Shown: piece after piece, positions 36,288 through 45,044 of the stretch | Layout of the letters: the number at the start of each line of letters is the position of its first letter | Numbering within the stretch: position 1 is the first letter of the stretch | Origin: Candidatus Rokuibacteriota bacterium | GTDB taxonomy: Bacteria; Methylomirabilota; Methylomirabilia; Rokubacteriales; CSP1-6 | Assembly: GCA_003221515.1 (NCBI GenBank) | Contig: QHSI01000105.1 | Coordinates: 1-64,000, forward strand | DNA length: 64,000 nt | Direction of reading: 5' to 3' | The notes under the pieces: model-generated | What the model was told of the DNA's origin: nothing | What the model saw: the letters and a program-made list of their open reading frames with translations, nothing else | Database searches by the model: none | Program-made: the position numbers and the translations under genes

Positions 36288-37523
36288 ATGGCGAGAGTCA
36301 ACGATCACTACCTCAAGCTCCGCGCCAGCTACCTCTTCAGCGAGACCGGCCGGCGCACGCGCGAGTTCCAGGCGGCGCACCCCGACGCGAAGCTCATCCG
36401 TCTCGGCATCGGCGACGTGACGCGGCCGTTGCCGCCCGCGGTGATCACGGCGATGCACGTGGCGGTGGACGACATGTCCCGGGTAGAGACCTTCCGGGGC
36501 TACCCGCCCGAGACGGGCTGGGACTTCCTGCTCGACGCGATCGTCCGCCACGACTACGGCGAGCGCGGCATCAAGCTCACGCCGGACGAGATCGTCGTGA
36601 GCGATGGCGCCAAGAGCGACACCGGGAACATCCAGGAGATCTTCGGGCCGGACTGCGTCGTCGCGCTCAGCGACCCGGTGTATCCCGCCTATCTCGACGT
36701 GACGGTCATGGGCGGGCGCGCGGGCAGCGCCGACACCGGCGGGCGTTACGATCGCATCGTGTACCTCCCGTGCACCGCCGAGAACAACTTCCAGCCGCGG
36801 CTCCCGGAGCGGCCGGTGGACCTCATCTTCCTCTGCTACCCCAACAACCCGACCGGCGCCGTGATGACGCGCGCGACGCTCAAGACGTGGGTCGACTACG
36901 CGCGTGAGCGAGGCGCCGTCATCCTGTACGACGCGGCCTACGAGGCGTACATCCGCGAGCCCGACATCCCGCACTCGATCTACGAGGTCGAGGGCGCGCG
37001 CGAGGTCGCGATCGAGTTCCGCTCCTTCTCGAAAACCGCGGGGTTCACGGGCGTGCGCTGCGCCTACACGGTGGTGCCGAAGGAGCTCCAGGGACGGTCG
37101 GCGTCGGGCGAGCCGGTGAGCCTCAACGCGCTCTGGGTACGGCGGCAGTCCACCAAGTTCAACGGTGTGGCCTACGTGATCCAGCGCGCCGCCGCGGCGA
37201 CGTATACCGACGAAGGGCGCCAGCAGGTGCGCGCGGTCGTGGACTACTACATGGAGAACGCGCGGATCATCCGGCAGGGGCTCGAGACGGCCGGGCTCAC
37301 GGTGTACGGGGCGCGCAACGCGCCGTACATCTGGGTGAAGACGCCGGCCGGGCTCGACTCGTGGGGGTTTTTCGACAAGCTGCTGGCCGACGCGCACGTA
37401 GTCGGCACGCCGGGCGCGGGCTTCGGGCCGAGCGGCGAGGGTTACTTCCGGCTGACGGCGTTCGGCGGGCGCGAGCAGACCGAGGAAGCGGTCGAGCGCA
37501 TCAAGAACCGGCTGAAGCGCTAG
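36288..37523 (+). CDS. dapL: LL-diaminopimelate aminotransferase
   Basis: A 411-residue class I/II aminotransferase that converts tetrahydrodipicolinate directly to LL-diaminopimelate, bypassing the acylated intermediates. It starts [20 protein letters not shown], diagnostic for DapL, and has [11 protein letters not shown]-type substrate sequence ([18 protein letters not shown]) and the PLP lysine in [15 protein letters not shown]. The ATG at 36288 is 11 bases after comEC. With dapA, dapB and lysA further along, it defines the lysine/peptidoglycan route. Its stop overlaps the convergent rpoA stop by three bases (CTAG-type overlap at 37520-37523). Confidence 0.95.
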   Translation: MARVNDHYLKLRASYLFSETGRRTREFQAAHPDAKLIRLGIGDVTRPLPPAVITAMHVAVDDMSRVETFRGYPPETGWDFLLDAIVRHDYGERGIKLTPDEIVVSDGAKSDTGNIQEIFGPDCVVALSDPVYPAYLDVTVMGGRAGSADTGGRYDRIVYLPCTAENNFQPRLPERPVDLIFLCYPNNPTGAVMTRATLKTWVDYARERGAVILYDAAYEAYIREPDIPHSIYEVEGAREVAIEFRSFSKTAGFTGVRCAYTVVPKELQGRSASGEPVSLNALWVRRQSTKFNGVAYVIQRAAAATYTDEGRQQVRAVVDYYMENARIIRQGLETAGLTVYGARNAPYIWVKTPAGLDSWGFFDKLLADAHVVGTPGAGFGPSGEGYFRLTAFGGREQTEEAVERIKNRLKR

Positions 37524-38515
37524 GCCTCGTAGGCGCGCTCGTACTGCGAGCGCAGGCGCTCCAGCTCCTCGGGGTCGAGCCGCATCCCCAGGGCCAGCCC
37601 CATCTCGCCGAGGATCGTCTTGATCTCGTTCAGCGACTTCTTGCCGAAGTTCTTGGTCTTCAGCAGCTCGGCCTCGCTCTTCTGCACCAGATCGGCGATC
37701 GTCCGGATGTTCGCGGTCTTGAGGCAATTCGACGCGCGCACGGACAGCTCGAGCTCGTCGACGTTACGGAAGAGGTTCTCGTTGAGCTCGGTGCGCGGAC
37801 GCGCCTCGTCGCGCTCGGCGGCCTCTTCCTGGGGCGTCGACTCCGGGAAGTTCGTGAGCAGGTCGAAGTGGTCCTCGAGCAGCCGCGACGCTTCGCCGAC
37901 CGCGGTGGTCGCGTTGACGCTGCCGTCGGTCCACAGCTCGAGCACGAGCCGCTCGCGGCCCTCGGTGCCGACCGGCTCGATGTGGAAGTTCACGCGCTTG
38001 ACGGGCGAGAAGTCGGCGTCGAGCAGGATCGCGTTGATCGGCAGCGCCTCCGGCTCACGCTTCTCGGCCGGGACGTAGCCGCGGCCGCGCTCCACGCAGA
38101 CCTCCATCTCCAGCACACCGTCCTTGTCGAGCGTGGCCAGCACGACGTCGGGCGTGAGGATCTCGACGTCGGCGTCCGCCTCGAAGTCACCGGCCTTGAC
38201 GACCGAGCCGCCCTGGGCCTTCAGCCGGAGGATCTTGGGCCGGTTGACGTGCAAGGAAAACACGACCTTTCGGAGGTTCATCATGATGTCGAGCGTGTCG
38301 TCCATGACGCCCGGCAGATACGAGAACTCGTGGAGGACGTTCTCGATCTTGACCCAGGTCGGCGCCGCGCCGTGGATCGCCGAGAGGAGCACCCGCCGGT
38401 AGGCGATGCCGACCGCGAGGGCGAAGCCGGGCTCGAACGCCTCGATGGCCAGCTTGCCGTAGTTCTTGTCCTGGACAGTCCAGTCGTGACGCGTGGGAAG
38501 TTGAAGCTCCAGCAT
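37520..38515 (-). CDS. rpoA: Divergent RNA polymerase alpha subunit, outside the ribosomal operon
   Basis: A 331-residue RpoA with both domains. The N-terminal domain keeps [16 protein letters not shown] and the invariant RGRGYVPA. The assembly motif normally reading TLGNALRRILLSS appears as [13 protein letters not shown], so only the arginines and the LLS part are conserved. The C-terminal domain is normal ([20 protein letters not shown] then [19 protein letters not shown]), so promoter and activator contacts should be intact. The gene stands alone: no rpsK, rpsD or rplQ is next to it. It may be a second, alternative alpha subunit. Confidence 0.9.
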   Translation of the reverse strand: MLELQLPTRHDWTVQDKNYGKLAIEAFEPGFALAVGIAYRRVLLSAIHGAAPTWVKIENVLHEFSYLPGVMDDTLDIMMNLRKVVFSLHVNRPKILRLKAQGGSVVKAGDFEADADVEILTPDVVLATLDKDGVLEMEVCVERGRGYVPAEKREPEALPINAILLDADFSPVKRVNFHIEPVGTEGRERLVLELWTDGSVNATTAVGEASRLLEDHFDLLTNFPESTPQEEAAERDEARPRTELNENLFRNVDELELSVRASNCLKTANIRTIADLVQKSEAELLKTKNFGKKSLNEIKTILGEMGLALGMRLDPEELERLRSQYERAYEA

Positions 38516-38611
38516 GAGACCCCCTAGAGACGACCGTGCGTGAAATCGGTGGTGTGGCCCAGCCCCAAGGCAACACAGTATACCAAAGCCCGGATGTTAC
38601 ACTGGTAGATC

Positions 38612-39610
38612 ATGCGGTTGCGCACCGCCACCAGCCTGATGTCGCTCCTCGGCGCCCTGGCCCTGGGGTTCCTGGCCTACGAGGTCGTGACTCCGGCCGC
38701 CCGGCTCGAGGCCGGATCCCTGGTCGTGGAGCTCCCGGCCCACGATGGGGTCCTGGACATCGCCAACCGGCTCCAGCGGGCGGACGCGATCCGGAGCCGC
38801 GCGGGGTTCGTCCTGCTGACCATGGCGCGCGGGAGCTCGCGGTCGCTCAAAGCCGGCGAGTACGAGCTCGAGCGGGGGGCGACGACGCTCGACGTGCTGA
38901 CCCTGATCGAGTCCGGGAGGGTCAAGCAGCACGCGATCCTGCACCCCGAAGGCGCCACCGTGACCGAGCTCGCCCGCGGGCTCGAGGCCGACCGGTTGAC
39001 GACCGCCCGCGACGTCGCGCGCCTGTCGACCGACGCGGCCTTCCTCAAGACCCTGTCCATCGACGGGCCGAGCCTCGAGGGCTATTTGTTCCCCGACACC
39101 TATCAGCTCGTGCGCGGGATGACGCCCGAGGAGATCCTGACGCGCATGGTCCTGCGCATGCGCTCGAAGCTCGGGGCCGACATCGCCGCGCGCGCCAGGG
39201 CGCGAGGCTTCACCGTGCACCAGCTCCTCACGCTCGCGTCGATCATCGAGCGCGAGGCGGTCGACCGCGAGGAGATGCGGACGATCTCCGCGGTGTTCTG
39301 GAACCGGCTCAAGGTCGACATGCCGCTGCAGGCCGATCCAACCGTCCAGTACGCGGCCGGCAAGGAACGGCGCACGCTCACCCGCGCCGACCTCCAGCTC
39401 GACCATCCGTACAACACCTATCGCCGGTCGGGGCTGCCGCCGGGACCGATCGCCAGCCCCGGGCTCGCCGCGGTCGAGGCCGCGCTCGACCCGGCGCCGG
39501 TGAAGTATCTCTACTTCGTCGCCATCGACGAGCACCGTCACTTCTTCTCGTACACGATCGAGCAGCACAACGCCGCAGTCGCCCGGTACCGGCTCGCCCG
39601 CGCTCGGTGA
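38612..39610 (+). CDS. mltG: Endolytic murein transglycosylase MltG
   Basis: A 332-residue YceG-type enzyme that cuts nascent glycan strands at the inner membrane. It has a single N-terminal membrane helix (SLMSLLGALALGFLAYEVV), a LysM-like region (LKAGEYELERGATTLDVLTL) and the catalytic domain. The catalytic glutamate lies in LASIIEREAVDREEM. GYLFPDTYQLVRGM, QADPTVQYA and NTYRRSGLPPGPIASPG are family signatures. ATG at 38612 lies 96 bp from the divergent rpoA. The short gap presumably holds both promoters (for example TTACACT at 38597-38603). Confidence 0.94.
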   Translation: MRLRTATSLMSLLGALALGFLAYEVVTPAARLEAGSLVVELPAHDGVLDIANRLQRADAIRSRAGFVLLTMARGSSRSLKAGEYELERGATTLDVLTLIESGRVKQHAILHPEGATVTELARGLEADRLTTARDVARLSTDAAFLKTLSIDGPSLEGYLFPDTYQLVRGMTPEEILTRMVLRMRSKLGADIAARARARGFTVHQLLTLASIIEREAVDREEMRTISAVFWNRLKVDMPLQADPTVQYAAGKERRTLTRADLQLDHPYNTYRRSGLPPGPIASPGLAAVEAALDPAPVKYLYFVAIDEHRHFFSYTIEQHNAAVARYRLARAR

Positions 39611-39630
39611 ACGTGCTATAAAGCCCGGAC

Positions 39631-40365
39631 ATGACGGGCCCCACCGCCCTGTCCGCGAACGAACGCTTCACGCGCGAGTCCTCGCCCCTGCCGTGGCTCT
39701 ATCGGACGCTTCGCGGGCCCGTACGCAAAGCGCTCGCGCGCTGGTTCGATCTCCAGATCGATGGGCTCGAGAATCTCCCCTCGAGCGGCCCCTATCTCCT
39801 CGCGGCGAATCACCACAACTATCTGGACGGCATCGTGCTCGGCGTGGCGACGCCGGAGCCGATCTCGTTCCTCGTCATGCCGCGCGTCTGGCGGGCGACG
39901 CCGCTCCATCCGATCTTTCATCGCCACGTCGGATCGATCCCCATCAACCTCGAGCGACCTGATGTTGGCGCGCTCCGCCGCGCGCTGCACCTCCTGCAGG
40001 ACGGCGGCGTGGTCGGGATCTTCCCGGAGGGACCATTCAGCGTGCGCGGTCGGCTCGAGCCCGGCCTGCCGGGTGTCGCGCTCCTGGCGCTCCGCTCCGG
40101 CGTGCCCGTGGTGCCCGCCGGCATCCGCGGTACGTTCGAGGCGCTGGAGGGCCGCCGGGGCTACATCCCGCGACGGGTGCCGCTGGGCGTTCGGTTCGGG
40201 CCAGCGCGACGATTCTCCGTCGTGCGTGCCGCCAGCCGTCGCGGGGTCGGGGCCTCGCCCGCTGAGGCGAGGCTACCCATCGAGGACGGGACCAACGATC
40301 GGCGGAACGCGCGGCTGTTCGTCACCCGGCGAATCATGGACGACATCGCCGCGCTCCTGCCGTGA
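39631..40365 (+). CDS. Lysophospholipid (1-acylglycerol-3-phosphate-type) acyltransferase
   Basis: A 244-residue PlsC-like acyltransferase. The catalytic H-x4-D motif is NHHNYLDG. The second motif is FPEGPFSVRGRLEPGLPG, and VPVVPAGIRGTFEAL is the third. It transfers acyl chains to lysophospholipid at the inner membrane. Near the C-terminus the stretch GVGASPAEARLPIEDGT is encoded by a perfect hairpin sequence (40252-40273) and seems extra relative to the family, an apparent in-frame insertion. The gene lies 20 bp after mltG, and the argH frame opens across its stop. Confidence 0.87.
   Translation: MTGPTALSANERFTRESSPLPWLYRTLRGPVRKALARWFDLQIDGLENLPSSGPYLLAANHHNYLDGIVLGVATPEPISFLVMPRVWRATPLHPIFHRHVGSIPINLERPDVGALRRALHLLQDGGVVGIFPEGPFSVRGRLEPGLPGVALLALRSGVPVVPAGIRGTFEALEGRRGYIPRRVPLGVRFGPARRFSVVRAASRRGVGASPAEARLPIEDGTNDRRNARLFVTRRIMDDIAALLP
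40252..40273. repeat. Hairpin element inside the acyltransferase gene
   Basis: Perfect 8-bp arms GCCTCGCC (40252-40259) and GGCGAGGC (40266-40273) flank a 6-nt loop. It lies in frame and encodes part of GASPAEARL. It resembles other small palindromic segments in coding DNA in this window (in dapB, the acetyltransferase and a methyltransferase gene). Confidence 0.6.
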
Positions 40366-40415
40366 AGCCGCGGCCGAGACCGCGGCGAGGCGCGAAGACT
40401 CGCCGGCCGCGGCCC

Positions 40416-41792
40416 GTGAAGCTCTGGGGCGGACGCTTCAGCCAGTCCGCGGACCCGGCCGCCGAGCGGTTCACCGGGTCGCTCGCCTTCGACCGGCGCC
40501 TGTGGCCCCACGACATCGCGGGCAGCGTCGCGTGGACGAAGGCGCTCGCGCGCGCCGGCCTCGTGTCGGCCTCCGAGCGGGACACGCTCGTGAAGGGTCT
40601 CGACGCCGTGCGGGCGGAGCTCGAGAACGGCACGTTTCCGTTCCGCCCGGAGCTCGAGGACATCCACACCAACGTCGAGCGCCGGCTTCAAGAGCTGGTC
40701 GGCGACGTCGGCGGCAAGCTCCACACCGGACGGTCGCGCAACGATCAGATCGCGCTCGACGAGCGTCTCTATCTCCGCGAGGTAATCGCGCGCGTCCGCG
40801 AGTCTCTCCGCGCGGTGCAGGCCGCGTTAGTCGCCCGCGCCGCCGAGACCGTCGAGACGCCGATGCCGGGCTACACGCACCTGCAGCGCGCCCAGCCGAT
40901 CGTCCTCGCGCACCATCTGCTCGCCTACGTCTTCATGCTGCAGCGTGACCGCGAGCGGTTCGGCGATTGCGGCGGCCGCGCCGACACGCTGGTGCTCGGC
41001 GCCGCCGCGCTCGCCGGCACCGCGTTTCCGATCGACCGCGAGGCGCTCGCCAAGGACCTCGGCTTCGCCGCGGTGTCGCCGAACAGCCTCGACGCGGTCA
41101 GCGACCGTGACGGCTTGCTCGAGTTCCTGTCGGCGGCGGCCATCACCGGCATGCACCTCTCGCGGCTCGCCGCCGACTTGACGCTGTGGGCGACCGCGGA
41201 GTTCGGGTTCGTCGAATTCTCCGACGCGTTCGCGACCGGCTCGTCGATCATGCCCCAGAAGAAGAACCCCGACGTGGCCGAGCTGATCCGCGGCAAGAGC
41301 GGCCGGCTCTACGGCAATCTGATGGCGGTGCTCACGACGATGAAAGGGCTGCCGCTCGCGTACAACTCCGACATGCAGGAGGACAAGGAGCCGTTCTTCG
41401 ACTCGGTCGACACCCTCGACGCGATCCTGCCCGTCCTGCCGCCGATGCTCGCGTCGCTGGTGTTCCGCACCGATCGCATGCGCCGCGCGGCCGGCGAGAA
41501 CTTCGCGACCGCGACGGACCTCGCCGACTATCTGGTGCGCAAGGGTCTACCCTTCCGGCAGGCCCACGAGGTGGTGGGCGGAGTGGTCCGTTTCTGCGAG
41601 ACCGAGCGGAAGTCGCTGGAGGGCCTCGGCCTCACCGAGCTCCGGCGCTTCTCGCCGCTCTTCGCCGACGACGTCAAGGACGCGCTGACGGTGGACGCGT
41701 CGCTGCGTGCCCGCGCGGTCACCGGCGGCACCGCGCCGGTGGCCGTCCGCCGGTCGCTCGCGCTCGCGCGCACGCTCGTCGCGCGCGGATGA
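40416..41792 (+). CDS. argH: Argininosuccinate lyase
   Basis: Cleaves argininosuccinate to arginine and fumarate, the last step of arginine synthesis. From the GTG at 40416 it has 458 residues, the usual length, and starts VKLWGGRFSQSADPAAERFT. GRSRNDQIALDERLYLREVI and GSSIMPQKKNPDVAELIRGK (signature loop with the catalytic serine) are intact. A GTG at 40362 overlapping the acyltransferase stop would add 18 basic residues (KPRPRPRRGAKTRRPRP); it may be used for coupling but is not supported by homology. The next gene overlaps by four bases. Confidence 0.94.
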   Translation: MKLWGGRFSQSADPAAERFTGSLAFDRRLWPHDIAGSVAWTKALARAGLVSASERDTLVKGLDAVRAELENGTFPFRPELEDIHTNVERRLQELVGDVGGKLHTGRSRNDQIALDERLYLREVIARVRESLRAVQAALVARAAETVETPMPGYTHLQRAQPIVLAHHLLAYVFMLQRDRERFGDCGGRADTLVLGAAALAGTAFPIDREALAKDLGFAAVSPNSLDAVSDRDGLLEFLSAAAITGMHLSRLAADLTLWATAEFGFVEFSDAFATGSSIMPQKKNPDVAELIRGKSGRLYGNLMAVLTTMKGLPLAYNSDMQEDKEPFFDSVDTLDAILPVLPPMLASLVFRTDRMRRAAGENFATATDLADYLVRKGLPFRQAHEVVGGVVRFCETERKSLEGLGLTELRRFSPLFADDVKDALTVDASLRARAVTGGTAPVAVRRSLALARTLVARG

Positions 41793-42865
41793 GGCGGGGG
41801 CGCCGGCTCGCCGCCGGTGTCGGGCTCGCCGCGCTGGCCCTCGCCGCCTGCGGCAAGAAGGCGCCGCCGGTCGCGCCCGAGATGCGCGCGCCCCAGACGA
41901 TCACCGACCTCACCGCCGCGGTGCGCGAGTCGGCGATCGAGCTCACCTGGTCGCCGCCGGGCCGACGGATGGATCGCACCCGGCTGCGCGATCTCGAGCT
42001 CACGCGCATCTTTCGCGTCGAGGACGCGGGAACCGGCGAGCCCAGGTCCGCGATGCTCGTCGACGGCATGGTCAGGGGATACGCGGAGATCGCGACGATC
42101 CGGGCCGCCGACCCGGCGCCGGCCGTGGCGCAAGGCGCGCGCATTTTATACACCGATCGCCGGGACCTCGCCTACGGTCGGCGCTACACGTACGTGCTCG
42201 TCGCCGGCGATTCGCACGGCCGCATCGGTCCGCCCTCGCCGCGAGTCTCCGTGACTTACGTGGCCGCCGCCGAGGCGCCCGGCGATGTCGTCGCCGAGGC
42301 CGGTGAGCGCGAGGTGCGCTTGCGCTGGCGCGCCCCGGCCCGGCTGCTCGACGGGGGCGCCGCGCCGGAGACCCTCACGTACGAAGTCCTGCGCGCGCCG
42401 TCGCCCGACGCCGCGGCGACTCCCCTGACGCGCACGCCGCCGGGACAGCTGGCGCTGACCGACCGAAATGTGGAGAACGATCACACCTACTACTATGCGA
42501 TCCGCGCGCTGCGCGTGGAGGGCGCGACGACCGTCTACAGCGCGGCGTCGCCCCGCGTCGCGGCGACGCCACGAGACGTGACGCCGCCCTCGTCGCCCAC
42601 GACCCTGGCGGCGATTCCCTCGGAGGGGGCCGTGCGACTCTCGTGGGGCGCCAGCCCGGAGAGCGACGTCGCCGGCTACGTGATCTACCGCGCGACCGAA
42701 TCGGGCGCGTTCGAGCGCATCGGCACGACGCGGGCGCCGGCGACCACGTTCCTCGACCGCGGCGTCACCCGCGGGACGTATCGCTACGCGGTGACCGCCG
42801 AGGACACGGCCGCGCGGCCCAACGAGAGCCGGCGCTCGAATGAAGTCAGGGTCACCGTACCTTGA
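41789..42865 (+). CDS. Lipoprotein with fibronectin type III-like domains
   Basis: A 358-residue predicted lipoprotein. The signal peptide ends in ALAACGKKAPPVAP, so the lipidated Cys is about residue 21. Three fibronectin III-like modules follow, each with the pattern IELTWSPP, VRLRWRAP or VRLSWGASPESDVAGYVIYR. The function is unknown. A small lipoprotein gene between argH and lysA is a common arrangement in Gram-negative bacteria, where the short LptM lipoprotein occupies this spot. Here the gene has the same position and a similar N-terminus but a large extracytoplasmic FN3 extension. Confidence 0.85.
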   Translation: MRRGRRLAAGVGLAALALAACGKKAPPVAPEMRAPQTITDLTAAVRESAIELTWSPPGRRMDRTRLRDLELTRIFRVEDAGTGEPRSAMLVDGMVRGYAEIATIRAADPAPAVAQGARILYTDRRDLAYGRRYTYVLVAGDSHGRIGPPSPRVSVTYVAAAEAPGDVVAEAGEREVRLRWRAPARLLDGGAAPETLTYEVLRAPSPDAAATPLTRTPPGQLALTDRNVENDHTYYYAIRALRVEGATTVYSAASPRVAATPRDVTPPSSPTTLAAIPSEGAVRLSWGASPESDVAGYVIYRATESGAFERIGTTRAPATTFLDRGVTRGTYRYAVTAEDTAARPNESRRSNEVRVTVP

Positions 42866-42900
42866 CTTCACCTGGCTCGAATGTTACCAACAACGGATAC

Positions 42901-44151
42901 ATGGCCCATTTCGACTACCGTGACGGGCATCTCTGCTGCGAGCAGGTCGACCTCGGCAAGCTGGCGGCCGAAGTCGGCACGCCGGCCTACGTGTACTCGA
43001 AGGCGGCGCTGCTCGAGAGCCTCGCCGCGTACGACCGCGCGTTCCGTGACGTGCCGCACGTCGTCTGCTACTCGGTCAAGGCCAACTCGAACCTCGGCGT
43101 CCTCTCGGTGCTGGCCAAGGCCGGTGCGGGCGCGGACATCGTGTCGGGCGGCGAGCTGTTCCGCGCGCTCCGCGCTGGCGTGCCGGCGAAGAAGATCATC
43201 TTCTCCGGCGTCGGCAAGAGCCGCGACGAGCTCCGCGACGCGCTGAAGGCCGAGATCCTCATGTTCAACGTCGAGTCGCGGAGCGAGCTCCGCGTGCTCG
43301 ACGAGGTCGCGCGTGAGATGGGCGTGCGCGCGCCGGTCGCGCTCCGCGTGAACCCGGACGTCGACCCCCAGACGCATCCCTACATCGCCACCGGGCTCAA
43401 GACCTCCAAGTTCGGCATCCCGTACGCCGACGCCCTCCAGGTCTACGAAGAAGCCGCGGCGCTGAAGGGCCTGTCGGTCATCGGCGCCGACATGCACATC
43501 GGCTCGCAGCTCACCAAGGCCACGCCGGTCGCCGACGCCGTTGCGCGCGTGGTCGGGCTCGTGAAGAGCTTGCGCGAGCGCAGGATCGAGGTCCGGATGA
43601 TCGACGTGGGGGGCGGCCTCGGCATCCGCTACCGCGACGAGACGCCGCCGACGCAGGAGCAGTACGCGATGCTCCTGCTGCCCGCGCTCCGCGAGGTCGG
43701 CGTCACCGTCCTCCTGGAGCCCGGCCGGTCCATCGTCGGCAACGCCGGCGCGCTCCTCTCGCGCGTGCTGTATCGCAAGGACACCGGCACCAAGAAGTTC
43801 GTGGTGATCGACGCGGCCATGAACGATCTGATCCGGCCCTCGCTCTACGACGCGCACCACGACATCGTGCCCCTCGACGAGCGGCGCCGGGCGGCGCCCA
43901 CCGAGAAGGTCGACGTGGTGGGGCCGATCTGCGAGTCGGGCGACTTCCTGGCCAAGGATCGCGAGCTGCCGAAGGTCGAGGAAGACGACCTCGTGGCGCT
44001 GATGAGCGCGGGCGCCTACGGGTTCGCGATGGCTTCCAACTACAACACGCGGCCGCGGGCCGCCGAAGTGCTCGTGGACGGCAGTCGCTACACGATCGTG
44101 CGCCGCCGGGAAACGTACGAGGACCTGGTGGCGGGGGAGACCACCCTATGA
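42901..44151 (+). CDS. lysA: Diaminopimelate decarboxylase
   Basis: Converts meso-diaminopimelate to lysine with PLP. Its 416 residues are typical. The PLP lysine is K60 in HVVCYSVKANSNLGVL, the phosphate site is in MIDVGGGLGIRY, and the dimer-contributed cysteine is in VVGPICESGDFLAKDRELP. ATG at 42901 is chosen over an upstream TTG at 42862 because the added residues (TSPGSNVTNNGY) are not family-like. The stop overlaps the dapA ATG by four bases. Confidence 0.95.
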   Translation: MAHFDYRDGHLCCEQVDLGKLAAEVGTPAYVYSKAALLESLAAYDRAFRDVPHVVCYSVKANSNLGVLSVLAKAGAGADIVSGGELFRALRAGVPAKKIIFSGVGKSRDELRDALKAEILMFNVESRSELRVLDEVAREMGVRAPVALRVNPDVDPQTHPYIATGLKTSKFGIPYADALQVYEEAAALKGLSVIGADMHIGSQLTKATPVADAVARVVGLVKSLRERRIEVRMIDVGGGLGIRYRDETPPTQEQYAMLLLPALREVGVTVLLEPGRSIVGNAGALLSRVLYRKDTGTKKFVVIDAAMNDLIRPSLYDAHHDIVPLDERRRAAPTEKVDVVGPICESGDFLAKDRELPKVEEDDLVALMSAGAYGFAMASNYNTRPRAAEVLVDGSRYTIVRRRETYEDLVAGETTL

Positions 44152-45035
44152 GCCAGACATTCCAGGGTTCGTTCGTCGCGATGGTCACGCCGTTCCGGGA
44201 CGGCAAGGTCGACGAGGCGAAGCTCCGGGAGCTGGTCGAGTTCCACGTCACGCACGGGACCGACGGCCTCGTTCCCTGCGGGACCACCGGCGAGTCCCCG
44301 ACGCTGAGCCACGACGAGCACAAGCGAGTGGTCGAGACCGTCATCGAGGCCGCGCGCGGTCGGATCAAGGTCGTCGCCGGCACCGGCTCCAACTCGACGA
44401 GCGAGGCGATCGACCTCACGAAGCACGCGGAGCGCGCGGGCGCGAACGGCGCCCTGGTCGTCAACCCGTACTACAACAAGCCGACGCAGGAAGGGCTCTA
44501 CCGCCACTACCGCGCGGTGGCCGAGTCGGTCACGATCCCGATCGTCGCCTACAACATCCAGAGCCGCACCGCGGTGAACGTGGAACCCGATACGCTCGCC
44601 CGTCTCGCCCGCGACGTCCGGAACATCGTCGGCGTGAAGGAGGCGTCCGGCTCGCTCGATCAGATGAGCCAGGTGATCCTGGCGTGCGGGCCCGACTTCT
44701 CGGTGCTTTCCGGCGACGACAACATCACCCTCCCGCTGCTGGCCATCGGGGGCAGCGGCGTCATCTCGGTCATCGCGAACATCCTGCCGCGCGAGACATC
44801 CGACATGGTGCACGCGGCGCTCGACGGTGACTGGAAGCGGGCGCGCGATCTGCACTACCGGCTCTTCCCGCTCGCGCGGGCGGCGTTCCTCGAGACCAAT
44901 CCCATCCCGATCAAAGAGGCGATGGCGATGGCCGGCATGATCGAGCCGGAGTTCCGGCTCCCGATGTGCCGCATGAGCGACGCCAATCGCGCGCAGCTTC
45001 GCGCGATCCTCAAGGCGTACGCCCTCGTCACGTAG
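44148..45035 (+). CDS. dapA: 4-hydroxy-tetrahydrodipicolinate synthase
   Basis: Condenses pyruvate with aspartate semialdehyde, the committed step to diaminopimelate. Its 295 residues begin SQTFQGSFVAMVTPFRDGKV. The substrate loop is CGTTGESPTLSHDEH, the Schiff-base lysine is in IVGVKEASGSLDQ, and the tyrosine motif is VNPYYNKPTQEGLYRHY. One departure is YNIQSRTAVNVEP in place of the common YNVPGRT; the arginine is kept. The ATG overlaps the lysA stop (ATGA). Confidence 0.95.
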   Translation: MSQTFQGSFVAMVTPFRDGKVDEAKLRELVEFHVTHGTDGLVPCGTTGESPTLSHDEHKRVVETVIEAARGRIKVVAGTGSNSTSEAIDLTKHAERAGANGALVVNPYYNKPTQEGLYRHYRAVAESVTIPIVAYNIQSRTAVNVEPDTLARLARDVRNIVGVKEASGSLDQMSQVILACGPDFSVLSGDDNITLPLLAIGGSGVISVIANILPRETSDMVHAALDGDWKRARDLHYRLFPLARAAFLETNPIPIKEAMAMAGMIEPEFRLPMCRMSDANRAQLRAILKAYALVT

Positions 45036-45044
45036 CCGCACCCC

